64,000 nt of DNA, taken from assembly GCA_051294375.1 (NCBI GenBank), contig CM119266.1:8084606-8148605 (forward strand), given 5' to 3'. Position 1 is the first letter of the stretch, and the number at the start of each line of letters is the position of its first letter. This stretch comes from Paraspadella gotoi (Eukaryota; Chaetognatha). The translations under genes and the position numbers were made by a program. Shown one piece after another: positions 12,713 through 23,590 of the stretch. The notes beneath the pieces are model-generated. The model was not told where the DNA came from. It ran no database searches and saw only the letters and a program-made list of their open reading frames with translations.

Positions 12713-14371
12713 AAATAATGGACTAAAAGTAAAAACAGCAACAACATCAACTGACCCAAAATGTCTGGGGCGACGGCCTTGGCGACAATCGGGACGGATA
12801 GGATCGCGTCGAGATTCATTGAAGGACAATCGACGACGAGGGCGAAGTCGTAGGCGCCCGCGGAACTCGCCATCAGTTGGACCTTTACGTCGCAGCATCC
12901 CTACAGGGCGGGTTGAGAGAGGTGAGGCAGAGTCGCGACTCTCTTCAAACTCCTCGCCGACTCACCCTTGGCTCTACGTGACCCTCGTCCGGCGTGAGGG
13001 TGAAATCCGTATTGACGCCGCCATCCTGACGTGGGACGCGAAGACGAAAGGACACGCCCACCGTCGAAGTGTTGTGGAGAGACATGGAGTGGGTGAAGGG
13101 AAAACCGAAGGCCACCTAGAAGAAGAAGTGTGAACAAGAAAAAACAACTACCACAATAACAACAACGACTATAACAACAACTAGAACGTCGACTTACGGT
13201 TCCGAAGTTGAGCTTGGGCATGTCGAAGTGGAGGGCGGGCCCAACGACGGTTCCGCTGATGATGAGGCGAACGGGGATGGGAGAGGCGTCGACGACGCAC
13301 GTGGCTTCCTCCGCGAAGTCGCCCAGGATCTCCGCGTGGAAACTCAGCTTCAGCGCTTGGAATCCGGCTTAAGGGGGAGCAGGAGCCGGAGCAGGAGCAG
13401 CCGGGGAAAGTGAGGATTTCAATCTCTGCCGACGTTAACCCCCCCCGCTTCCGCTGCCGCCCCCCGGACTCACCAGGCGCGACGATCCCTTCCGGCGGAT
13501 CGAACTTGAACTGGCGCTGATCGGGAGAGGCGAGGACGAAGGCGGCGGCGATGTCGCCCTTGTTGGCGAGGACGATCTCGTAGTCGTGAGAGGAGCCGAG
13601 GAAGACGTCGCCGAGATTCACGGTGGAGACGTTGAACTCGAGTCTGGAAGGGCATTGAAAACTAATTTATACATTGTTCAATAATTTCCTATTAATATTT
13701 GACTTATGATAATCAATTAATCATGTTAATGTATTTTGCACTTTAGCACTAGTAATCCCAGCCTGGACCCAGGTTCCCAATTCCCACCCCAATAGCAGAC
13801 CTTGGCCCCATCCCATCGCCTTTGATTCGCAGAGGAATCCGCGCTTCCCGTCCCGTAATGTCGAGGAAGGCCGTTCGGACGAAGGAGTCGGCTTTGTCGG
13901 GGCGAAACACAACCGTCACCTGGCGAGGAAAATAGGGAGGCGTGTTAGGAGTTAATTCATGAGAAGTTTGTTAATGTATCTCGTTAAGTTTTCATTGAAA
14001 AAAAGTACATTTAATAAAATAATTCTAATTAATTTTGTAAATTTAATTTAAAAAAACAAACATTAGTACTAGCCTCAAGAGTAGAATTGGGCCAGACTTC
14101 TCCATCCGTCGGTTCTAGAGTCACGACGTCGTCTTCGAATAGAAGTGGATTCGTCTCAACTTCCTATCCCAGGAAAGTAAATGAATAAAAATTGTCGAAT
14201 TACAAATTTTTAGTTATTTACTTCGCGAAAGTTTTTTGTTAGATAAACTTCAAGCAAAATTCACGGCAGGGGTAGCCACAAAGACAGACCGGTTTGGGTC
14301 GACCAAGAAAAAAACAAAAGATTTTTAACTCACGAAAAGCAAGTCTTTCAGTCTCACTCAAACTCACATTC

Positions 14372-14460
<89 letters not shown>

Positions 14461-16597
14461 CTCTTCCTCTTTCCCTCTCTCTCTCTCTTTTTTTCCCTTT
14501 TCTCTCTCTCCTTTACCCTAATCTTTGTCTTAAAAGTCCTGGCGAGGATGGCCATCTTGTCGTCAAGTCCTCCGGCGGAGGCGGCGGCGTCGGCAAAGCT
14601 CTCAAGGAAGTGGTGCCGCTCCTCTCGTTCCTCCTGCTCCACCAGCGCCGTCCGCATAAGTCGGTGCTGCTGCTCCTCCTCCGGCGATGCGAAGGGGACC
14701 CATTTAAATCTGGAGAGTAAAGGGAGTGATGAGCATTTGAGCACGTCCCCTTAACTTCCTGTCCGTCCCCTGCAGCCCCAAAGATAGGATTTCGCTCCTC
14801 ACTTTGCTATAACGTCGCTCCTGTTGACGATGGTCACGCTCCTCTGATTCGCCATCGCGATGAAAGTCGAGTCGATTTTGATAGAGTTTTTATCGAGGCG
14901 GACGTTCGCGTCGAAGGACGTCGCGCAGAGCTGATATTCGTAGGAAGGAGTTTTAATTATTTAAAAATTATTTAGCTGATTAAGTAATGATAAATATTCG
15001 AATTCCCCCTCGTTTTATTCTTACCTTTACGACGAGCGACTCCCCGGACGCGAGGCCGACCAAGAGTTTCCCCGTCTGAGTCCCGAGTTTCTCTGATCGA
15101 TAATCGACGGAGACTTGGATGCTCTCGCCTGGCGACACCACGCCCTCCGTGGGCGAGACCGAGAACGGGCTGGAGGCGGGAAAGAGTTTCGAACATTAAA
15201 AACAAAAAAGAAAGGAAAGATAAGATAAGAAAAGAAAAGAAAAGATAAGATAAGATAAGATTAGTTAAGTGAATCTAATACCTGGAAGTAGTGAGGTTGA
15301 ATCGACCCAGAAAGGAGCCGATGTTTCTGATCAGCAGAGTTCGCGTCGACTTAAACTTGACGGGAGTTTCCTGTAGAAGGGGAAACGAAAGTCGTTATCG
15401 TTTCGTCATCATCAATCATCATTCATCATTAAATTCATTATCTTTATCATCGATGACCTGAAAGTAGAGTTCGTCGGGGAAATCGAGAAGCGGTCGAGCG
15501 CCGATGGCGCGAATCGGGACGACGAACTTCTCTCTCTCCGTGATGCATATGGCTTCGTGGTCGTAATCCTGACAAGATATGACATGAAATGTTATCCCAA
15601 AAAATAAGGTTTAAATTCGAATCATTTCAAGCCTTGACGCGCGCTGACCTTTTGTTCGTCGGGAGTGAAGAGGATCTTGAAGGCGGCGGCGCAACCGGGC
15701 GCGACTTTGTGGCCGACGTTGTCGGGACTCACGATGCGGAAGTAAGGAGTGTCGGCCTGTTCCACTTTGATCAGTCGCGGGATCTGGAATCGAAGGGGCC
15801 GAAATTACAAAATTATTTAGGCAAAAATAACGTTAAACAATATATATATATATATATTAATAATCGTTGTTGAAAAGTCATACTCAATCACTCAATCACA
15901 GTCACAGTTGTACGAGAATTCAGCACATGGAACCTCCTGGGATTGGTGGGTGCGTGGCAGGTGCATATCTCTTTATTCGAGACGGCACCGCACTCCCATA
16001 CCACCCCCCCAACACCACTCCCATTCTGCCCCCCCCCCATCCAAGACTAACGCAGTCGCTGTTCCGCAGCAGCAGCGGAATCTCGTAGGTACGCGTCGGT
16101 ATAAAGTTTTGAAAGTACATCTCCGAAGGGAAGGGCTGAAATAGAGCGCAGTCCACTTCGACCCCGGAGAACCTCTGCAAGGTGTGCTCGGCCATGTCGA
16201 GGAGTTGGGTGATGCGCGGGCAGCGCATGTCCTTCGTGGCTTGAAGGCGCTCCTCCGTCGACATACGCATCAGCTTGATGAACTCAGAGGGGGATATCTG
16301 GTTGGAGGAAGGGAATGGATTGAAGGAGATATTGATAGATGAATGGATATAAAATTATAAATATAGAAAGTTAATACGTAGATAGATAGAATGATATATA
16401 GATAGATGGATAAATAGATAAATGGTTGAACGATCGGGTGTATCATTTAATTTACTCACAGTCGAGAACTGATCCAGGGAAGGTTTGACCATCCTGGGAT
16501 TCATCGGCGCCGCCACTTTACTGGTGAAAGCGTTGAGCCGCTCGAGCGGAAGACCCGAAAAGGTCTCCTGCGGCGGAGGCCCCGGTCGAGACGGCAT
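8638..16597 (-). CDS. HYDIN, axonemal central-pair protein (N-terminal 21 exons; partial)
   Basis: HYDIN is the giant ASH/MSP-like-domain protein of the C2b projection of the central-pair microtubules in motile cilia. Twenty-one exons read right to left: 16597-16460, 16297-16052, 15783-15649, 15568-15458, 15370-15282, 15169-15025, 14930-14803, 14709-14517, 14163-14074, 13919-13801, 13643-13474, 13367-13198, 13115-12966, 12900-12756, 12658-12496, 12420-12205, 12075-11918, 11760-11607, 11208-11098, 8961-8849 and 8773-8638. They encode about 1,027 residues in the same order as vertebrate HYDIN. Signature segments include ALFQPFPSEMYFQNF, VSPDNVGHKVAPG, ITEREKFVVPIRA, ITGREARIPLRIKGDGMGP, LTNRGRRFQQLYW and AEFIAPLLQFSTREI. 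The start is the first ATG upstream of the conserved block. Oddities: exon 9 uses a GC donor; the exon 14-15 join is one base out of frame with canonical sites; intron 19 is 2.1 kb. Human HYDIN is about 5,100 residues, so only the first fifth is here, and no continuation is visible downstream of 8638. Confidence 0.93.
8962..11097 (-). other. HYDIN intron 19 (2.1 kb)
   Basis: AT-rich intron between the exon ending at 11098 and the exon starting at 8961. It holds short TC runs (about 10420-10438) and A/T-rich DNA. No exon or element is recognised in it. It is about ten times longer than the other HYDIN introns. Confidence 0.7.
11225..11272. repeat. (AG)n microsatellite next to a HYDIN acceptor
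   Basis: AG run on the plus strand. It is a polypyrimidine (CT)n tract on the HYDIN sense strand, 15-65 bases before the acceptor of exon 19. Confidence 0.9.
11856..11915. repeat. (TTTC)n microsatellite in a HYDIN intron
   Basis: About 14 uninterrupted TTTC units directly after the donor of HYDIN exon 17. Confidence 0.9.
12666..12711. repeat. (AG)n microsatellite in HYDIN intron 14
   Basis: AG run on the plus strand, forming the polypyrimidine tract just upstream of the exon 15 acceptor on the HYDIN sense strand. Confidence 0.92.
14376..14457. repeat. (TC)n microsatellite in HYDIN intron 8
   Basis: About 82 bases of pure TC, in the intron after HYDIN exon 8. Confidence 0.95.
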
Positions 16598-17073
16598 CGT
16601 CTCGAGCGGTACTTATTGATTCCTAGTCTTGTTTACAGTTATTTTCCAAACGTTTCAAAATTTTCGTTATTATTTGTTTGGTAGTTTCATGGTTGCGATG
16701 GCTTAAGGCATGCTAGAAAAGAGACCATTTCGAAAATTATATATTCATTCATTATTAACGAAAATATGACGTAGTCACAATACGAAATACTTAATTTATA
16801 ATTAAAATTTAAAAAAAAGCGAAAGGAAAAAAAAATTGTTAAAAAGTTTCTGGGTTTCTATGGAGACAAAGTCGACGCCAGAGAAAATCGGAGGAGAAAC
16901 AAAACAGCATCGGAAAAAACGCTCTTTGCTAAGTTTTTATGTATTTGTAATAGTATGAACTAAATTTTTGTACTTATTATTATCCTAAATAATAACAACG
17001 TTTAATACCACAGGTCATATAAATAGTCGATCCAAAATTTTCAATTTGTCTTTTCATTGGTTTGCTTCCTATT
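16598..17073. promoter_or_regulatory. Putative bidirectional promoter between HYDIN and a divergent small gene
   Basis: These 476 bases separate the HYDIN start codon (-) from the ATG of a divergent open frame (+). The stretch is AT-rich and contains an RFX X-box-like site at 16854-16867. A shared promoter is inferred from the divergent layout; I see no clear TATA box. Confidence 0.45.
16854..16867. promoter_or_regulatory. RFX X-box-like site
   Basis: GTTTCTATGGAGAC fits the ciliary X-box consensus RYYNYY-WW-RRNRAC at every position. It lies about 257 bases upstream of the HYDIN ATG and about 207 bases upstream of the divergent ATG. X-boxes bind RFX factors that switch on ciliary genes. The consensus is loose, so chance matches occur; the position before a ciliary gene is what makes it worth calling. 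Confidence 0.5.
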
Positions 17074-17337
17074 ATGAGTAATGACGACACTACTCAAAAT
17101 TTGGCGGTATATGTACCTTTTCTGGACGGGACGACTTTGAATTTTGATACGACCTATCCCCGGTTTCGCCAACTGCCAAGAGCGAGGAATATTTTTCCAA
17201 CCCTTAGTCGTGGGATAAAAAAGCTCTTCCTTTCCTTCGCGCCATCGCTCATCAAAGCGCGAGACGATTGGGAAAGATTAACTCCTTGGAATGTAAACAT
17301 TTTTTTTTCAGCGCCTTTCTGTCGCGCTTCTTCTTAA
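17074..17337 (+). CDS. Unrecognised small open frame or first exon, divergent from HYDIN
   Basis: An ATG opens an 87-residue frame (MSNDDTTQNLAVYVPFLDG at the start). It has ordinary amino-acid composition and a basic, aromatic middle (RARNIFPTLSRGIKKLFLSF). Either it ends at the stop at 17335, or it is a first exon of 73 codons ending at 17292, where AAT|GTAAAC makes a good donor in phase 0. I found no convincing second exon. I do not recognise the family. Its head-to-head position with HYDIN and the X-box-like site between them hint at a ciliary role, which is inference only. Confidence 0.4.
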   Translation: MSNDDTTQNLAVYVPFLDGTTLNFDTTYPRFRQLPRARNIFPTLSRGIKKLFLSFAPSLIKARDDWERLTPWNVNIFFSAPFCRASS

Positions 17338-18531
17338 CTGAGACACACATCCTCCAAACTAAACTCGTTGTTTAATTTCAATGTTCCTATATAATAACGA
17401 CCTCATTCTCGACACTCGTATTTTCAGCCCATCTATCTTTTATGACAAAATATTCTCAGTTTGACAATTGCTTTGTCTTTTATTCTAACGAACATATTAT
17501 TCTTTTTATTTCCATAAAAAAAAGGAAAAAAAAGTTATTCCAAGCTTCGATTGTTTGACCTGTATTGAATATGCGGTAAACCAAATTACGAAACTGCATT
17601 GCCTAATTTTATCAATTATAAATTCCGCTAAAATAGTACTTTGTTCAAAAATTGCAACTGCAATTCGGATTTAGTCTTTATATTGTAAAAAAAAAAAAAA
17701 ATTAAGAAGTAGACATTGTGATAAAATTGCATCAACAACTCAATTGTAAAATACCATCGGTATCCAATCAAATAGCCTTTTTCTTGTAAATTCAGTCGTT
17801 AATAACGTAATAACGAGAGGAAGCTAAAGGTTTGTGAGACAGTTAAAAATATAATAGTGAGAGGGTATAAAAAATTAATAAATAGTAAACATGCAATTTG
17901 ATATTAATGAATGAAAAAGTGAAACGACATTTCCATTCCATAGAAGAAAACATTCGGTATCATTTTTTTCAAATTTTCTTCGATAGTGAACAAACATCCC
18001 ATCGACTATGTATGAAAAGAAACTAATTCAAGCTTTTAATTGATTATGTAACTAATAATTATTTATAAATACCCGGAATTCTTGAGAATCAATTTGGGAA
18101 AATTAAGCGATATTGACCGACGACTTTTTTGAAGGGCGGGGACTGGGAATCGTTAGGGTATCCTGATTGTACATATCATATTGTTAGTAAACATTTGTAG
18201 TAAACATAATGTTTGCATCAAAATATTGCTGGTTTTTAAAAGACACAACAAAATTTTTTAAAAAATTTAAAATAGAAAAAAAATATATAAAAAAAGATTA
18301 AAGTACTTTATTTTACATTGTTTCATAATTAATATTTTCAAATGTAAAAATAAAAAATACATTTTATAATCATTACACATTACGTTATACCTATTATTAC
18401 TATTATTTTGAAACTCTATTCCAATCCACTCCAGATGATGACGGACAGATTTCCGCTGAGCTGCTGTTCCAGTGTTCCAATTGCAAGGCGTTTTCGTTTT
18501 CACACTTCGAGATGTCCATGGCCGCTTCCAC
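17338..18531. other. AT-rich stretch, 3' side of DNAL4
   Basis: No open frame of note. The right end holds the 3' untranslated region of DNAL4 on the minus strand, with an AATAAA signal at 18307-18312 (read on minus). Confidence 0.6.
18307..18312 (-). terminator. Poly(A) signal candidate for DNAL4
   Basis: TTTATT on plus is AATAAA on minus, about 220 bases past the DNAL4 stop codon. Confidence 0.4.
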
Positions 18532-19982
18532 TCAGCTACACTTCCAGATGACCATGGCCAAGTTGCCGCCGAAACACATGTAAAGAAGGTTTTTGACTTC
18601 GTGCGTGAGTTCGAACCCAAAACCTTCTCCCACGACGGCGTGCCACGAGGCCCCGAACTTCTTGTCCATCGTCTCTTTGATCATTCGCGCCGCCGCCTGA
18701 AGGCATGGTGAAGCATGGTAAGGCATAGAAATGAGTCACAGAATAGCATCTGGAATATGACTCTACATTATACATTGTACAATATGTAAACAATGAGTGT
18801 ATGATATACGAAGTATCTGATGACCATAGCTGATTTTACTTTAAATTTTAAATTTTACTTTAAATATTATCAATTTATCATTTCAACTTTTATCAAGAAA
18901 TTTTTTGCTTTCCGTTCTTGTTTTAAAGCGAATTATTGTTTTTGTTAACCTTCCAAAACATGTCATAAATTAAGAATAGTTCATGAAAGTCGTTATGATA
19001 AAATTTATGAAAACTCACCTCATTGTTGTTGGTGAATTTTTCACAAGCCGTCACGCAGAGTTCCATCGTCTCGGTTCTCATCTCCTCGTTCATGTCGGAA
19101 TGCTTTTTTAAGCAAGGTGATGGAGAAGAAAACGGAAGGGACAGGGTTAGGGAAAGAGCGTGGCCTTAGAAACGTTTATCCGGTCAAGAAAGTTTTAAAA
19201 AATGTATTCGTTTCAAAATTGAATCGTTTAAATATTCGATATTATCAATACGCGAATTAATTCAAAGTGCACTTTGTGTACATTTTCAGCGATGGAAGTT
19301 TTCATTCTACAATTCCCACCCCCCCCTTCCAGGAATGGCATCGAGTCGGAACAATGACCCCACAGGGAAGGAGGAAACTCAATGTCTCATTAGAGGGAAA
19401 AAACCCTCCCCTCGCGGCCAATTTCGGTAATGGGGCGTCGCCTGAGTCGCGTCGCCGGCGACGGGCCGATGACATTTTGGAAAGAAGAATGGGGGTGGAA
19501 AGAAAAATGAAAAGAATGAAAAAAAATTTTAGAAAGAAAAAGAAAACTGGGAAAGTGGAAAGAGAAGAACTGATTTGAAAGAAAAAAAAATTTTAAAAAA
19601 GAAGAAGAAGAAAAGAGGAAAGGAAAGTCCCGAACGCACGCTTAGGCTAATGAAAATAATCGCGTTCTCGCGTTGAAGGAAAAAAAAAGAAAGGAGATAG
19701 TTGAATGGAATGCCGGAAGGAAGGGATTGCCGAATGGCATGCCGGAAGGAAGGGATTGCCGAATGGAATGCCGGAAGGAAGGGATTTGCCGAATGGCATG
19801 CCGAAACGGAGAATGCTGCAATGGAAAGCTGGAATGATGATCAAGATAGGCATGTCCGAGGGAAAGTTGTTAAATGGCATACCCAGAATGTGTATTGCGT
19901 AATGGGAACTTACCCTGATGAGCGGGTAAGTGTGAACCCGTCGTGACTCTTCCTCACCCGCCTTTCCGTCGTCGTCGTCCAT
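18532..19982 (-). CDS. DNAL4, dynein axonemal light chain 4 (complete, 3 exons, 105 aa... stop included in last exon)
   Basis: DNAL4 is an LC8-related light chain of axonemal outer-arm dynein. Three exons: 19982-19914 (ATG, 23 codons), 19102-19019 (28 codons) and 18696-18532 (54 codons plus TGA). All junctions are GT-AG in phase 0. The total of 105 residues equals the length of the human protein. Near-identical family segments are ETMELCVTACEKF, ARMIKETMDKKFGASWH and GEGFGFELTHEVKNLLY, and the chain ends WKCS like vertebrate DNAL4. The N-terminus is a short acidic stretch (MDDDDGKAGEEE), the least conserved part of the family. Intron 1 (811 bases) carries a 29-base tandem repeat; an X-box-like site lies 188 bases upstream of the ATG. 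Confidence 0.96.
19702..19802. repeat. 29-base tandem repeat in DNAL4 intron 1
   Basis: About 3.4 copies of a unit containing GAATGGCATGCCGG then AAGGAAGGGATTGCC; alternate units switch between GGAATGCC and GGCATGCC. Confidence 0.85.
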
Positions 19983-20169
19983 CGTCTCCGCTGATTCCTT
20001 TGATTCCTTCCTTAATCCGAATACAATAAATAAAATAATTATGATAAATATCGAGTAATCAATAAAAAATTAAACGACGCCAAAATATAATAGGATTAAA
20101 GGGATGTTATTTATTTTTTTTTTTTACAGACATAAAAGGCGTGGCTTTTTATTTGTATCGTGACGCAAA

Positions 20170-20183
20170 GTTTCCGAAACAAC
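20170..20183. promoter_or_regulatory. X-box-like site upstream of DNAL4
   Basis: GTTTCC-GA-AACAAC fits RYYNYY-N2-RRNRAC, 188 bases upstream of the DNAL4 ATG. The spacer is not the preferred WW, so it is weaker than the HYDIN site. Confidence 0.35.
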
Positions 20184-20468
20184 TCTTTACGAGTTTTGAC
20201 CGTGCTGCTTATACGATTTACACTTCCAACAGAAAGACATTTAAACATTCAAAATAATTCTGAAATTACCCTCGGTAAAGATAATAGACTTTGAGCTTTA
20301 TAAATTGTACACGGCTGCAAATTGTTAAAATAGACTGAACTTTATAAATTGTACACGGCTTCAAATTGTTAAAATATCGATTAAAATCGAAAAAATAAAA
20401 TATTTTTTTCCCAGATCGAGAACATCAAAAGGATCCGAGTTTGTTGTCGTAGTCGTCGTCATGACGAT

Positions 20469-20591
<123 letters not shown>

Positions 20592-21391
20592 AGTTCGGCG
20601 GCGACGGATCGAATCTCGGATTCGAATTCCGAAACGAAAGAGGAAGTGGAACCAGTCGATATATTGAGAATTGAGGGGATGAGATGGTAGGATGAGGATT
20701 AGATGGGAAGACGAGGATGATATGGGAAGACGAGGTTAAAATGGGAACAAGTTGATAAGATAAGAAGTGGCTGACATGGGAGAATAAGTAAATAATATTA
20801 TGATGCGGGATGGAGATGGAAGATGAATATTAAAGAGATGAGTTAGGAATTTTGTGAGATGATATGGGAAAGTAAGAATAATGAGTTTTAATGTAAGTCA
20901 GGGAAATGTGATCTAGGCTTACGAGAAAATAAAATTATCTCGATATTCATTTTTCCAAATAGTTAAATGAAATATGTTCAATATGTGAAGTATTAGTAGA
21001 ACAGCCTCAAAAACGCTTAATTTTACTTTTCGATGAAAGTGCTAAACTATTTTCTTTTCTCTCTATTTGCTTCTTTTTCCTATTTTTCTATTGAATCTCT
21101 AAGAAAGCAAGAAAGAAAAAAAATAAAACGTCGAAAGGGAAAAAAAATTCCTTTTCATTAAAAATCTTTTTATTCATTGAAATTCTATCCTCATTATTAA
21201 TCTTATTGGTCGTTTGAAGGCAAAAATCTCCACCCGTCTTTTTCTCTTCCCCCATTTTTTTTTAAGAAAAAAAAGGGTCATTGTGGAGATTCGATCCTTT
21301 GACCTGGGAAATTGCATTGACCGATGAGACCAAAAGCAGCGTTGGTTTCCCTCGCGATCTCACGGTCTTTTCACCCCCTTTTTTTAGTCCC

Positions 21392-21414
21392 ACCCTATAC
21401 AGGCTGTATAGGGT
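21392..21414. repeat. Perfect inverted repeat
   Basis: ACCCTATACAG and its exact reverse complement CTGTATAGGGT are separated by one G. It is not part of any recognised element here. Confidence 0.85.
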
Positions 21415-23390
21415 CGGCCTGACCCTTTTTTTCGTCCAATGGCCTTTGCGTCTATTTCGTTGCCCCTCCTTTCTTTTTCTTTCTTTTTCTTTCTTTTCCA
21501 TTTTTTTTCTCTGTTTAATTCTTTTCAATTTTCGTTTTTTTAGCTTCAGGGTTTTTATGAGTTGACAATGGAGGTTTTCTATTTTTAAAAATCAATTTGA
21601 TTAAAATGTAGCCGGACGTATTTCTTAAATTGTGCATGAACAAATTATGATTAATGTTACTGACCATATCAAACATTAGTTAAAAAATGATCAAAAATGT
21701 AAATTATAAAATATTTCTGACGACCTTTGACATTAAACATTATAATGATTATTATGACTAATATTATATATTTGTGAAAAGCAAGCGTTTAGATCAAGCC
21801 TACAAAACGCTAAGCCATAAACGCTGAAACGCCAGCGTTGACGTGAAACGAAGGACCTGCATACTATGAAATAATACTATTTAAACTGAAGGCTTTTCAT
21901 TGCCATTGTTATTCTTTGAGATTTTTTTTTCTTTAACAAAAAAGGGTGTGACACAAAAAAGGCTTTTGGCTGAAAAAAGTGACATGTAAAGAAAACACCT
22001 TAAGCTATAATATTAAGGTGGAGTTAAAAGGATTTTCTATTTTTAATCGCTTTCTTTTCAAGCGCTTACTCGGGAGCGCTTCAGCGTGCTGATTCAAGTA
22101 TCGCAACGCTGAAATAACGCTGCGTGCTGCCATCAATAATAATATTCTAACCAGCGCAGTATGAAATTAGAATCCAGTATAATAAAAATCTTTGAATTTT
22201 GATATCAAACTGTTTAACCATTTATTTAATATTGCTTAAAGTTTAACTTTAGTTAAGAAGCATCATAGTCCTACTAAAATCTGTTTATTAAAATAATGTA
22301 TGTAGGTGAAATTAGTTACCATGTTGAGACACAACTCTGAAAAAAAAAAGTGAAAGCGTCAGACTTGTTAAGAATTCACCCTGGCATCTTCTTTGCAAAC
22401 AGCGGCAATGACAGCTATAGAAATATAGGCTGATGCGTAGAACTCTTGTACGAGGATCCTTTTTACCTGCCATTTTTCTGAAGCGCTGCGAATGGAGCTT
22501 TGGCGTGGAGGGCAACCGCTCACATTTTGGGCGTTTCAGAAGCCATCCAACTGTATGTCTTGCCAACAATTTATGGTGATGCAGCAGTTGTGCGGGCTGA
22601 GACCTTGATGGAATCGAAAACAATTCCATATATAGAGATTGAATTGTACGCTTGTACCAAACACGCTCAGAAATGAATACCCCTAAAGAAGGGTGAATGC
22701 TTTCATTATAGTTAAAAGTGCCTGATCCATCATTTGCTCTCAGCGCTTCTTTGGCTGACTTCAGTTCTTTTATGAAAATAATGAATTGCTTATTTCAACC
22801 ATTTGCAAAGTGCCTCAAGGGAAAGGGGGATGGATGATGAAAAGAAAACAGAAGTATATCTTCATGAAATTTGACTACAACAATTAAATGTATTGCAAGT
22901 TAGATATGTTATACTTCTTACTTACTTCTTATTTTAGTTATACAAACACAACTCTTTAATTAAACAGTTAAATAGTTGATTTACTATTTTAAATAGTTAA
23001 ATTCAATGGTTAAGAAAGGAAATCAAAGTGTTTTTGCCATTGGGAAGCCTGGCAGCGCTGTACCTAATATTTACTTGAGTCTCACGCAGCGCTGTTTTGG
23101 AAATCGCTTGAATGAAAACCGAACCAAAGTGAATCTTGTAGAAATACAGAAAAAAGGTTTTAACACAGACAGATGGAAATTGTTATTTTGAGTGTGAATG
23201 TTGAATAGAAAAAAAAAAATTTAAGGTTTCTTTCCACTCAAAAAAAAATAGGCGTTCATTGTCCACGCTAATTAAACAATTTCACAGTGAGAGCTTGCAG
23301 ACATACCTTCATCACTCCATATTCATATAATTGTAACACCTGCTAGGAAACTGATTTTACAACCTTTATCTCTCTCTCTCTCTCTCAGAT

Positions 23391-23590
23391 CATCTGATCT
23401 CCCGTAGTAAAGGCGCACGCCACGTGCAGAGAGACTGGCGTCGGCTAATGAGAAGGCCTTATTTAGATGAGTCCACTAACTCTCGGCGCGAGAGCAAGAG
23501 GAAGCTCCTCCTCAGCCGCTTTACTAATTACTCCCTCACACATTTAGAAGGCCGAAGCCAATGAGAGAACCGCCATTCCCTTCTACTTCC
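23391..23590. promoter_or_regulatory. GC-richer island with E-box and homeodomain-type sites
   Basis: This 200-base island stands out from AT-rich surroundings. It contains a CACGTG E-box, an AGATCA-TC-TGATCT inverted repeat, TAATGAG and TAATTA core sites and several CpGs. No open frame. It may be an enhancer or an orphan promoter; this is inference from composition. Confidence 0.3.
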
